NCBI RefSeq assembly: GCF_007559335.1
Contig: NZ_VMBG01000001.1
Coordinates: forward strand, 2,294,001-2,358,000
From: Rariglobus hedericola
GTDB taxonomy: Bacteria; Verrucomicrobiota; Verrucomicrobiia; Opitutales; Opitutaceae
Reading direction: 5' to 3'
Length of the DNA stretch: 64,000 bases
Each line of letters opens with the position of its first letter. Within the stretch, counting starts at the first letter, position 1. The notes beneath the pieces are model-generated. The model was not told where the DNA came from. It searched no databases and saw only the letters and a list, made by a program, of their open reading frames with translations. Below, piece by piece: positions 8,995 to 17,413 of the stretch. The translations under genes were made by a program, and so were the position numbers.

Positions 8995-11541
8995 ATGCCC
9001 CTCCACGCTCGCAAGTTTCACTCGCTCTCCAAATTTTGCCGCTTAGGCGCGCTCGTTCTGCCGGCCTTGGCCCTCCAGCCAATCTCAGCCCAGACCACCG
9101 GCTTTAACCAGACCGGCGCCGGTCCCCTTGATTACAACACCCCCGCCAACTGGGTCGGCGGCACGATCAACGGCATCTGGGACTCATCCCTCACCCTCAC
9201 CGGAAACCAAGTGGTGACCTTTGCTGCGGATACCACGTTGTCGAACGGCTTGAATTTTTCCTACGCGGGCAACAACACGCTTATTCTGCGTGGAAGCGCC
9301 GCCAACCAGACCGTCATCCTCGGAGGGGACATCACGGTCAACAATGCCTCGGGCCAGCAGATCAACCTGGGAACCACCACTGCGAATCGCGCCCTTACGG
9401 TAGACCTGGGAGGCGGCACCCGTAATTTCGTCATTAACAGCGGAAAAACACTCGGCCTCATCAACACGGCCTCGCACGGCAATATCGCCGTAACCGGTGG
9501 TGGTCAGCTGAAACTCACCGGCAACGCAGCCACGTCCGATATCTCGGTCTCAGAGGGCTCATCCCTGAACTTCGACAGCAGCTCCGGCACCGGCACGACC
9601 CGCGCCAAGAGCGTCACGCTCAACCGCAGCACGCTGTCGATCTCCGGCAACGGCACTTCCAATTCCGTCGACACCATCACGAACGCCCTGACCACCGGCT
9701 CCGGTGCTTCCACGGTGACGCTCACCGCGACCAAAAACACCCAGCTCGTCGCCGGCAGCTTTGTGCGCGGCGCAGGCAGCACTGTTCTCTTCCGTGGCAC
9801 CGGCCTCGGAACCGCCTCTGTCGCGTCGGCCACCGCCGCCACCAGCAACATCGTTTTTAATTCCACCGTCGGGTTGCTTACGGGCTCAGGCTCTTCCGGC
9901 ACAACGATCGGAATCATCGCCGGTGCCTATGGTGACACTTCGTCGGCAGGCAGTGGATTTGCCACGGGCGGCCTCGTCACTTACGACGCAGCCAACGGCG
10001 TCCGTCTGCTTGGTGGCTCTGAATACACCGGCGCGATCATCAACGGTCAGACCCAGCTGGATAACGTCCGCTACGTCGCGACTTCGGGTTCGCCCATCAG
10101 CCAGAATCTCACCTCCGCACTCAGCACGATCAACTCCCTCTCCTTTTCCATCACTGGCGCCGGCACCAACTCGGGTGTCACGCTTTCAGGCGACGCGGGG
10201 TCGGTGCTCAAAATCGATAGCGGCGTGATCTACGCCTACCAAGGCGTCACCACTGCAGCCGCCACGGATGCCATCACCCTCGCTGTTCCCACGCTTAACT
10301 TCAACGGCAAGGAAGCCATCCTCATCGTCTCCACCACCGGCGACTCCAACAATCGCGCCCCTCTCGCGATCAACAGCGAAATCACCAACGCGACCGGCCT
10401 CACCAAATCAGGCCCAGGCGTCGTGTTCCTCGGCGGCACTGCGGCCAACAGCTACACCGGCACCACCACCGTCAACGCCGGCACGCTCGTCCTGAGCAAA
10501 GGATCCGACGGCACCACCGCCATCACCGGCGATTTGGTCATCAACGGCGGCAGCGTGCAAAACTTGAAGAACGAGCAGATCGCGGACACCGCCAACGTCA
10601 CCATCAACTCCGGCACTTATACGCTGCAATACTCCAACTTCGGCGGTTCCTATAGCGAAACCATCAACAATCTCAGCCTGAACGGCGGCATCATCAACAC
10701 CGGCTTCATCGGAAAAAACAACAGCCTCACCCTTAACAATCTGGCGATTACCAACACGGCCTTCACCGCCTACACGCCGGTCATCCTGGCGGGCGGCGAT
10801 ACCGCTATCAACGGCAGCAAGATGGTGCTCAAGGGCAATCTCACCTTCGTGGGCAACACCACCAATACCAATACCGCGGTCATCTCGACGGCCAGCGGCC
10901 ATGCGTTCAAAGGCGCAGTCGCACTCGACGGTATCCGCACCTTCACCATCGGCGATGGCGCAGCAGCGACCGACCTCACCGTCACAGCGCTCCTGACCAA
11001 CAACGCATCCACCACCGGCGGCCTCACCAAGACCGGTCTCGGCACGCTCGCGCTCACCGCCGTCAACACCTACACTGGCGCGACCAATGTGAACCAAGGC
11101 GTGCTCCTCCTCGGGGTTGCCAATGCGCTTTCCACGTCGAGCCCGATCTCGCTGGGCGGAGGCACCCTCAACGCCGGCGGCTTCAGCCAATCACTCGGCA
11201 CCGTCGCCCTCACCGCCAACTCGACCATCGATCTCGGCACGGGCGATGTCGCCCTCCTCTTCGCCGCCAGTAACGCCGTCTCCTGGAGCAGCTCGGTGAG
11301 CCTGAGTTTCGTCAACGTGAATGCCGGCGACACCATCCAGTTCGGCTCCAGCAACACCGCACTGACCTCCGGCCAACTCGCCCAAATCACGATCAACGGT
11401 TTCGCCGCCATGATCGATGGCAACGGCTTCCTCACCGCCTCCGCGATTCCCGAACCGTCCACCTATGCGTTCTTCGCCGGCATGAGCCTGCTCGTGTTCG
11501 CCGGCGTCCGTCGCGGAAACCGCTCGTCCCGTCAGGCTTGA
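8995..11541 (+). CDS. PEP-CTERM protein with autotransporter-associated beta-strand repeats
   Basis: The 848-residue protein has a signal peptide ending near I-S-A-Q (about residue 32). Its long Thr/Asn/Gly-rich body contains passenger-type repeats, for example L-T-K-S-G-P-G-V-V-F-L-G-G, followed by N-S-Y-T-G-T-T-T-V-N-A-G-T-L, and again L-T-K-T-G-L-G-T-L-A-L-T with N-T-Y-T-G-A-T-N-V-N. It ends with the PEP-CTERM signal I-P-E-P-S-T-Y, a hydrophobic segment and a basic R-R-G-N-R tail. A beta-helical, surface-directed protein is expected. There is no autotransporter barrel, so export must use another route. A hairpin follows the stop, then the Verru_Chthon A-like gene. Confidence 0.85.
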   Translation: MPLHARKFHSLSKFCRLGALVLPALALQPISAQTTGFNQTGAGPLDYNTPANWVGGTINGIWDSSLTLTGNQVVTFAADTTLSNGLNFSYAGNNTLILRGSAANQTVILGGDITVNNASGQQINLGTTTANRALTVDLGGGTRNFVINSGKTLGLINTASHGNIAVTGGGQLKLTGNAATSDISVSEGSSLNFDSSSGTGTTRAKSVTLNRSTLSISGNGTSNSVDTITNALTTGSGASTVTLTATKNTQLVAGSFVRGAGSTVLFRGTGLGTASVASATAATSNIVFNSTVGLLTGSGSSGTTIGIIAGAYGDTSSAGSGFATGGLVTYDAANGVRLLGGSEYTGAIINGQTQLDNVRYVATSGSPISQNLTSALSTINSLSFSITGAGTNSGVTLSGDAGSVLKIDSGVIYAYQGVTTAAATDAITLAVPTLNFNGKEAILIVSTTGDSNNRAPLAINSEITNATGLTKSGPGVVFLGGTAANSYTGTTTVNAGTLVLSKGSDGTTAITGDLVINGGSVQNLKNEQIADTANVTINSGTYTLQYSNFGGSYSETINNLSLNGGIINTGFIGKNNSLTLNNLAITNTAFTAYTPVILAGGDTAINGSKMVLKGNLTFVGNTTNTNTAVISTASGHAFKGAVALDGIRTFTIGDGAAATDLTVTALLTNNASTTGGLTKTGLGTLALTAVNTYTGATNVNQGVLLLGVANALSTSSPISLGGGTLNAGGFSQSLGTVALTANSTIDLGTGDVALLFAASNAVSWSSSVSLSFVNVNAGDTIQFGSSNTALTSGQLAQITINGFAAMIDGNGFLTASAIPEPSTYAFFAGMSLLVFAGVRRGNRSSRQA

Positions 11542-11548
11542 TTCGCTG

Positions 11549-11578
11549 AACCGGCGGAGGGCATCCGCCCCGCCGGTT
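11549..11578 (+). terminator. Hairpin, possible terminator or attenuator
   Basis: AACCGGCG (11549-11556) pairs perfectly with CGCCGGTT (11571-11578) across a 14-nt loop. It begins 8 bp after the PEP-CTERM stop codon and is followed by TCCGTTTCC rather than a clean T-run. It may reduce read-through into the next gene. Confidence 0.5.
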
Positions 11579-11620
11579 TCCGTTTCCGCCACCCCGTTCG
11601 CGCAACATCCTCCCCGAGTC

Positions 11621-14600
11621 ATGAGCCCGCGCCCACGCCCTTCGCCGTCAGCCCTCCGTCGTCCGTCTTTTGATCAACGACGCGGCTTCGCGTTGCTCAT
11701 CACGGTCACGCTCCTCGCCTTTTTGGTTCTTCTGCTCGTCTCCCTCGCCGCCCTCACCCGCGTCGAAACCCAGGTCGCCAGCAACAGCCAGACGATCGCG
11801 CAAGCCCGGCAAAACGCGATCCTTGCCCTCAATATCGCTCTGGGCGAACTCCAGAAATACGCCGGCCCCGATCAACGTGCGACAGCCCGCGCCGACATCG
11901 GCACCGCCCTCGACGGCACCCGCCAATGGACCGGTGTCTGGGGCAACGCCTCCAACCCTCAAGGCTCGACCAAGAGCACGCCCGCCCTGCTCCAATGGCT
12001 CGTCAGCGGCAATCACACCACCGCGTTTAACGCGACCACCGCCGTCTCCGGCACGCAGACCTCATTCGGTCAGATCATCACGCCACCGGCCGCACAAACC
12101 TTCACCCCGACAAAGCCGGTTACCGGCGTCATCGCCGGCAGCGCCGCCACGACTGCGATCACCATTGATGGCACCGACGCTGTTTTACTCGCCGCCAACG
12201 GCACCGCCGGCACCACCAACGCCACCGGTTACGTCGCCGCCCCGCTCGTCAACATCAGCGTATCCCCCTCACTCGTCCCCGGCGCGGGCACCTCCGGCGC
12301 CGACATCCGTATCGGCCGTTATGCTTACTGGGTCGGCGACGAAGGCGTTAAAGTCCGGCTTAACACCGTCGATCCCAACGTAACTCCGACCGACGCGATG
12401 GCCGCCGCCGGCGTCACCGCCGACACGAATTCCCTCTATCGATTGATGAGCCCGCAACGCTTCGGCGTGGAGCTGGTCGACGGCTACGCGCAATATCCCG
12501 CCAACAACGCCTCCCTCCGCCACGTGCTGGATCAGAACCAGGCCGGCCTCATTGTCCCCGGTCTTTCCACCCAGGCGCGACAGGCCGCATTTCATGATCT
12601 GAGCGCGGTTTCCCTCACGGTTCTGTCCGACCAGCTGCACGGCGGACTCAAGCGCGATCTCACCTACGCATTCGCCCGCAACTCCCTCTCGGAATACCGG
12701 AGCGTCATCCGCGACCCGCAGCGCACGATTTCCCAAACCGCGCCCAATCCCCTGCTCTCTGGCGCCCTCGACACGAGCGTCACCGATACTCCCGCCGTCC
12801 TCGACCCCGCCTTGATCGCCGAACAAGGCCCCACCTGGGAGCAACTCCGCAGCTTTGCCCGCATCGGCGCCGACATCGACGTTTCCAACCCCGCACTTCC
12901 GCGCATCCAGCCGCGTATCCAGACCGGAACTACGCAAGGCATCTATCCCGTGCTCGTCCAGGCACGCCTCGGCTTCGTCGGCGGCAAAACCGTCGAAGGC
13001 GCCACCGCCACGATGCAGCGGTTCATCTTCCGCCTCAGCCCGGTCTTCGTTCTCGCCAATCCCTACAACGTCACGATTGCCGCCGGCAAATACCGCGTGC
13101 GCGCCATATTCGACTCCACCGGCGCCGGCTACGGCGTCTACCTCGGCAGCAATGTGGACGGCACGATCCGCACCCCGATCTGGCGCAAAACGCTGCGCGA
13201 GCTCTTCGACGGCCAGGTTTACGAGCTCAACTGCCCCGATATCGCGCCGGGCCAGGCCCGCTTGTTCACCCTAGCCGGCGATGAAACCTGGGCGGCCCAG
13301 AAAACCTACCAGTTCGATAACGAGTTCGCCGAGACCATGATCTCCCTCGACACCGCGGCGGAGGTGACCGACGACGACATCAAAAATTATGGTCTGCACG
13401 CCGTCTTCTCCGACACCGGCACGCAGAACTCCTGGCGTCCCAACGGCACGATCAACGCCGCCGGCGCGACCGATGGCACCATCACTTGGGCGCTCACCAC
13501 TGCGACGGACCAGGTTTATCAACGCTTCAGCAACTTCGTTGCCCGCGGCTCCGGCGCCTCCGTTTACGACGGCGGTTTCTTCAACTCCACTGGCGACCCC
13601 AAGGATGACCCCGAAGTGCGTGGCTACTTCATGTTCAAGCTCGGCGAGTCCGGTCATTTCCAACGCACCGGCGAGCTCAATCAGATAGATATTTATCCTT
13701 ACTACGCATTGGGAAACATCCGCGCTCCGATGGTCGGCCGACCCAACTGGTATAAGGACAAATCCATCTTCTCTCCGCTGACCTTCAACCAAGTATTCAA
13801 CAAAAGCGTGAACAAGGAACGTTTCCAGCACTGGATGCGTTTCGGGTCCAGTGATCCCACGACCTCCGCCGAGGTCGAGTGGCAGGGCCTCCTCAAGGTC
13901 GGCAGCATGGGCAACAGCACGCCCTCGCTCCCGCAGGCGCAGATGCGCTGGCCCATGGCCGATCTCCCTCGCGAGCCCGCCGGCCCCGCCCCCGGCCTTG
14001 TATCACTTGGACAACTACAACACTTCAACGCCGGCGGCTACAACGACGGCCAGATCCTCCCCTCGGCCGCCGATCTTGTGGCCACCCCCACCACCCGCCC
14101 GTCGAACAACGAGAGCTGGCGCGCCCGCCACATCGGCAACCCCAACCCCATCGGAAATTCACGCGCCAACCCGTTTGTGCGCCGCGACCTCGTCCGCACC
14201 CAGTGGCCCGCCAACGCCACCCGCGAACCGTTTCACGATCAAAGCTACCTGCTGAATCGCGAGCTCTTCGACGGTTACTTTTTCTCCACCTACCCGCAGG
14301 ATTCATCGGTCGCCGTTGATCTGAATACCCGTCGTCTCGCCAACTCTTCCTTGCTGCCGTTCCGCTCCGACATCGCGGCCAACAATCCGGAATCATTTCG
14401 CGGCAGTGCCTCGACTTTCAATTCCACTGACGCCCTGCTGCCCGCCCGCAACTTGATCCAGCGGGGCGGCTTCAACATCAACTCCACTTCCGTCGCCGCC
14501 TGGCGCGCCGTGCTCGGCTCCCTCGGCGGCACGAACTTTAACGGCGAGTCGAGTCTCACCGGGCCCTTCGTTCGCTCCATCCGCCAATCCGGTGGATCCG

Positions 14601-15238
14601 CCAACGCAGGCACCGGCATTTCTCCAAACTCCTGGAGTGGTTTCCGCAACCTCACCACGGCCCAGATCGATGCCCTCGCCATCCAGCTGGTTGCGCAAAT
14701 CAAACAGCGCGGCCCCGCCGTCAGCTTGGCAGATTTCATCAACCGCAAGCTCGTCGCCGACACCGCGGCCAATGCACCCGACGGTCTCGCCGGTCCCATT
14801 CAGGCCGCCATCGATGCCTCCGGCGTCAACTCCGCGCTCACGAATCAAATCAAGAACTGGGACAACATTGACGCGAACATCGCGACGGCCACCGCTGCGC
14901 CTCTCTACCCCTACCCCGCACACCTTCCCGTGCATCCACTGGAAGGCATCGCCGGCTGGCTTTCGCAGGCTGACATCGTTCAAGCCATCGCCCCGGTGCT
15001 CACCGCGCGCAGCGACACGTTCCGCATCCGCACCTACGGCGAGACCCGTAATCCCGTCACCGATGAGCTGACCGGTCGCGCGTGGTGCGAAGCCATTGTC
15101 CAACGCCTGCCCGACTACATCGTTCCCTCCGAAAACGACGCCATCGCGACCGGCACCGCCCTTACAACCAACAACCGCCAGTTCGGCCGAAAATTTATCG
15201 TGACCGGCTTCCGCTGGCTCACCGCCGACGAAATATGA
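11621..15238 (+). CDS. Verru_Chthon cassette protein A-like giant prepilin-like protein
   Basis: The 1205-residue protein begins with a basic leader, then R-R-G-F-A-L-L-I-T-V-T-L-L-A-F-L-V, one long hydrophobic helix (about 24-46), like a type IV prepilin/PulG N-terminus. Next comes the stretch V-E-T-Q-V-A-S-N-S-Q with A-L-N-I-A-L-G-E-L-Q-K-Y-A-G, typical of the Verru_Chthon cassette A family (TIGR02600, recalled from knowledge, not searched). The size also fits. The rest is a large non-catalytic extracellular region. The family is described from multi-gene cassettes; partners B, C and D are not seen next to it. Its stop overlaps the next start (ATGA). An envelope or surface-filament role is plausible but unproven. 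Confidence 0.7.
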   Translation: MSPRPRPSPSALRRPSFDQRRGFALLITVTLLAFLVLLLVSLAALTRVETQVASNSQTIAQARQNAILALNIALGELQKYAGPDQRATARADIGTALDGTRQWTGVWGNASNPQGSTKSTPALLQWLVSGNHTTAFNATTAVSGTQTSFGQIITPPAAQTFTPTKPVTGVIAGSAATTAITIDGTDAVLLAANGTAGTTNATGYVAAPLVNISVSPSLVPGAGTSGADIRIGRYAYWVGDEGVKVRLNTVDPNVTPTDAMAAAGVTADTNSLYRLMSPQRFGVELVDGYAQYPANNASLRHVLDQNQAGLIVPGLSTQARQAAFHDLSAVSLTVLSDQLHGGLKRDLTYAFARNSLSEYRSVIRDPQRTISQTAPNPLLSGALDTSVTDTPAVLDPALIAEQGPTWEQLRSFARIGADIDVSNPALPRIQPRIQTGTTQGIYPVLVQARLGFVGGKTVEGATATMQRFIFRLSPVFVLANPYNVTIAAGKYRVRAIFDSTGAGYGVYLGSNVDGTIRTPIWRKTLRELFDGQVYELNCPDIAPGQARLFTLAGDETWAAQKTYQFDNEFAETMISLDTAAEVTDDDIKNYGLHAVFSDTGTQNSWRPNGTINAAGATDGTITWALTTATDQVYQRFSNFVARGSGASVYDGGFFNSTGDPKDDPEVRGYFMFKLGESGHFQRTGELNQIDIYPYYALGNIRAPMVGRPNWYKDKSIFSPLTFNQVFNKSVNKERFQHWMRFGSSDPTTSAEVEWQGLLKVGSMGNSTPSLPQAQMRWPMADLPREPAGPAPGLVSLGQLQHFNAGGYNDGQILPSAADLVATPTTRPSNNESWRARHIGNPNPIGNSRANPFVRRDLVRTQWPANATREPFHDQSYLLNRELFDGYFFSTYPQDSSVAVDLNTRRLANSSLLPFRSDIAANNPESFRGSASTFNSTDALLPARNLIQRGGFNINSTSVAAWRAVLGSLGGTNFNGESSLTGPFVRSIRQSGGSANAGTGISPNSWSGFRNLTTAQIDALAIQLVAQIKQRGPAVSLADFINRKLVADTAANAPDGLAGPIQAAIDASGVNSALTNQIKNWDNIDANIATATAAPLYPYPAHLPVHPLEGIAGWLSQADIVQAIAPVLTARSDTFRIRTYGETRNPVTDELTGRAWCEAIVQRLPDYIVPSENDAIATGTALTTNNRQFGRKFIVTGFRWLTADEI

Positions 15239-15996
15239 ACGCCTCCATCCTCCGTGCTCTGTTCTCCGTCCTCTGTCTTCTGTCCTCAGTCGTGCTCGCC
15301 CGGTCCGCCGACGCCCCCGCGCGCACCGAGATTCGTTTCATGAGCTGGGAGCTCGATCAAGAGGGGCTCTTCATCACCGAAAACGGCCGCGATTACGCGC
15401 CCATCACCGCTCCCGCCTACGCCTTCGGCGCGCCGATTTTTATCAGGGCCGATTCCCCGCTGCGGATCTACCGGCAAACCATCGGCCCCGACGGCCCCGT
15501 CTACACCATCGTCGGCGAGGCCTCGCTTCCTCCGGGCTCCCGCCTCGCGCAAGCTTACTTGATCCGCCAGTCCGATCAACTCACGCCGCGCGACTACCGC
15601 GTCATCGCCATGTCCAATGACCCGGCCGCCTTCGCGATCGGCCGTGTCCGTGTATTCAATTTTTCACCACTTGAAGCGGCCGTGAAAATCGGCGCCGAAT
15701 CCGTGCGCCTGCGTCCGCTGGAGTGGAAGACCCTGACCGCCGAGCCCGACCGCAAACACCGCGTCTCCATCCTCGCCGCCCTGCAACTCACCGAGAACGA
15801 CTGGACCCCGGGCGTTCGCGACATGGTGACCCTGCGTGAAAACTACCGGGGCAACGTCACGCTCCTCCACACCCGCATTCGTTTCGATCAGGACGGCCCC
15901 GTCCTCCGCACACCCGATCCCCGCATGCTCATCCGGACCTCGACCGATTACGTGAATCCGCAGGAGCCCAAACTGACCTCGCTGCGCGGACCCTAG
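15235..15996 (+). CDS. Secreted protein of unknown function, coupled to the Verru_Chthon A-like gene
   Basis: The start ATG 15235 overlaps the preceding stop by 4 bp, which gives a 253-residue protein with a clear signal peptide (L-F-S-V-L-C-L-L-S-S-V-V-L-A). The frame is open further upstream, but those codons overlap the large gene and lack a signal sequence. The mature part is beta-rich with motifs such as F-M-S-W-E-L-D-Q-E-G-L-F and no recognised domain. Translational coupling suggests that it works with the giant prepilin-like protein, perhaps as a periplasmic partner. Unusually, the DNA coding for its signal peptide is itself one of the CT-rich repeats. Confidence 0.65.
   Translation: MNASILRALFSVLCLLSSVVLARSADAPARTEIRFMSWELDQEGLFITENGRDYAPITAPAYAFGAPIFIRADSPLRIYRQTIGPDGPVYTIVGEASLPPGSRLAQAYLIRQSDQLTPRDYRVIAMSNDPAAFAIGRVRVFNFSPLEAAVKIGAESVRLRPLEWKTLTAEPDRKHRVSILAALQLTENDWTPGVRDMVTLRENYRGNVTLLHTRIRFDQDGPVLRTPDPRMLIRTSTDYVNPQEPKLTSLRGP
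15244..15289. repeat. CT-rich TCTGT/TCCGT imperfect repeat (copy 2), inside a signal-peptide coding region
   Basis: The units TCCGTGCTCTG, TTCTCCGTCCTCTG and TCTTCTGTCC repeat the composition of copy 1 (1043-1092). Here the tract encodes the hydrophobic core of a signal peptide, because CTC/CTG/GTC/TCC codons read as Leu, Val and Ser. Confidence 0.55.
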
Positions 15997-16072
15997 GCTA
16001 TCCTCAAAAATCAAGCTCCCTTAATCCTTTAGTTATAACATATAACCTTAAACTACAGTTGTTTAATTAAAT

Positions 16073-16084
16073 TATAGTGCTGTA
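16073..16084. promoter_or_regulatory. Candidate autoregulatory operator TATAGTGCTGTA
   Basis: This imperfect dyad (TATAG-TG-CTGTA) lies in an AT-rich leader just upstream of the GntR/LacI hybrid gene. The same core is found upstream of the genes at 8995 and 17414. Binding by the adjacent regulator is inferred. Confidence 0.4.
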
Positions 16085-17287
16085 TTGACGACAATAAACG
16101 CTTACCTACAGTCCGTGACTGTGCCGCGTCCCCAGCTCAAGTATCAGAACGTTGAAGAAAAAATGCGAAAGTTGGTCGCATCTCTCCCGGAAGGCTCGCG
16201 GCTCCCGTCTGAACGCGAACTCGCCGCCGAGTTCGGCATTAATTTCCTGACCGCCCGCCGCGGCGTCATGCGCTTGGTGGAAGATGGTATCGTCTGGCGC
16301 AAAGTCGGCAGCGGCACCTTCGTCAGCGCCAAGAACTCCGGCCAGACCTCCACCGCGGCCAAGAGCACCGCAACCGTCCGGCTCGGCATGCTCATTCCCA
16401 AAAACAGCGACGCCTACGCCCACCGGCTCATGCAAGCCGTGGTCGGGGCGGCCTCTCAGCAGAACATCGAAATCTCTTCCTGCTGGATTAACGACTACGG
16501 CCCATCCGCCCTCCGTCAGGCCGAGTTCATTAAAAAACAAGGGTGCATCGCGACCATGCTGCCTTGGTTCGAGCCTTCCCGGTCTTACGAGGTTCTGGAG
16601 CTCGCCAAATCCGCGTCCCTGCCCGTGTCGCACCCGCAGATTCTTTACGGCTTCGATGACAACAACTCATCCATCCGCCGTTCCCGTATCGTGCTTCAAA
16701 GCGCCTGTGCCTACTTGCGTTATGACAACACGGATACCCTCGCATTCCTCGGCCCCGACGAGCCCGAAAACACCTTCCTCCAGCAACGTCTCGGCGCCTT
16801 CAGCCTGCACTGCGCCAGCAATAACATCCCGCATATCGTCGGCCTGGTGAAAGAGGGCTCCGTCACCATGAACCGTCTGGCCGAACAATGGGTCGCCCAT
16901 CGCGGAAACCTCTCGATCCTCGCCTATGACGACGACTATGCACTCCGGTTCATGACCGCCATGCATCGTCAGGGTCTTGTCGCCCCCGACGATTTCCGCA
17001 TCATCGGCTTCAACAACACCGAGAGCAGCCGGTTGAGTGATCCCCTGCTCACCACCATCGCGCAGAACTTCGACCACATCGCGCACCAACTCGTGGACAA
17101 CGCGCTCAACCTCGCCAGAGGCAAACCCGTCCGGTTCGGCGAAATGGAAGACATGCCCTTGATCATCCGGGAAAGCTGCCGTGGACGCGCCCTGCTGGCC
17201 GCCAATCCCGACATCAAATTTCCCGGCCTCGTCTGCTGCACCGAAGACGGCATTCCGACAGGTAATGCCGGCGCCCTCGTTTCGTAA
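16085..17287 (+). CDS. GntR-HTH / LacI-type sensor hybrid transcriptional regulator
   Basis: The protein has about 400 residues. A GntR winged helix occupies about 18-80, with L-P-S-E-R-E-L-A-A-E-F-G and a wing ending G-S-G-T-F-V-S. A periplasmic-binding-protein-like sensor (about 95-380) follows, as in AraR-type regulators. The start is uncertain: TTG 16085, GTG 16115 and GTG 16121 are possible, and the domain must begin before the ATG at 16163. No good ribosome binding site is visible. It sits between the Verru_Chthon-like genes and the GH78 gene, so control of rhamnoside use and of the surface proteins is likely. Candidate operators share an (A/G)TGCTNTA core. Confidence 0.85.
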   Translation: MTTINAYLQSVTVPRPQLKYQNVEEKMRKLVASLPEGSRLPSERELAAEFGINFLTARRGVMRLVEDGIVWRKVGSGTFVSAKNSGQTSTAAKSTATVRLGMLIPKNSDAYAHRLMQAVVGAASQQNIEISSCWINDYGPSALRQAEFIKKQGCIATMLPWFEPSRSYEVLELAKSASLPVSHPQILYGFDDNNSSIRRSRIVLQSACAYLRYDNTDTLAFLGPDEPENTFLQQRLGAFSLHCASNNIPHIVGLVKEGSVTMNRLAEQWVAHRGNLSILAYDDDYALRFMTAMHRQGLVAPDDFRIIGFNNTESSRLSDPLLTTIAQNFDHIAHQLVDNALNLARGKPVRFGEMEDMPLIIRESCRGRALLAANPDIKFPGLVCCTEDGIPTGNAGALVS

Positions 17288-17348
17288 CCGGCGAGCCCCG
17301 CCTCACGCAGGCACCATACCGGTGGCCGGCAGAAAGAGTGAGCTGATC

Positions 17349-17356
17349 GTGCTATA
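17349..17356. promoter_or_regulatory. Candidate operator half GTGCTATA upstream of GH78
   Basis: This copy of the (A/G)TGCTNTA core overlaps a TATAAA-like -10 element 60 bp before the rhamnosidase start. It would fit repression by the regulator encoded just upstream. No strong -35 is seen. Confidence 0.3.
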
Positions 17357-17372
17357 AAAATCCCTGCTCGTG

Positions 17373-17392
17373 AAGGCGCCTCGTCGCGCCTT
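17373..17392 (+). terminator. Hairpin in leader of GH78 gene
   Basis: AAGGCGC (17373-17379) and GCGCCTT (17386-17392) form a perfect 7-bp stem with a 6-nt loop, followed by TTCTGTTAAT. It may end the regulator transcript. If the GH78 promoter lies at the TATAAA-like element upstream, it would instead lie in the GH78 leader. Confidence 0.45.
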
Positions 17393-17413
17393 TCTGTTAA
17401 TATCGGCGGCACC

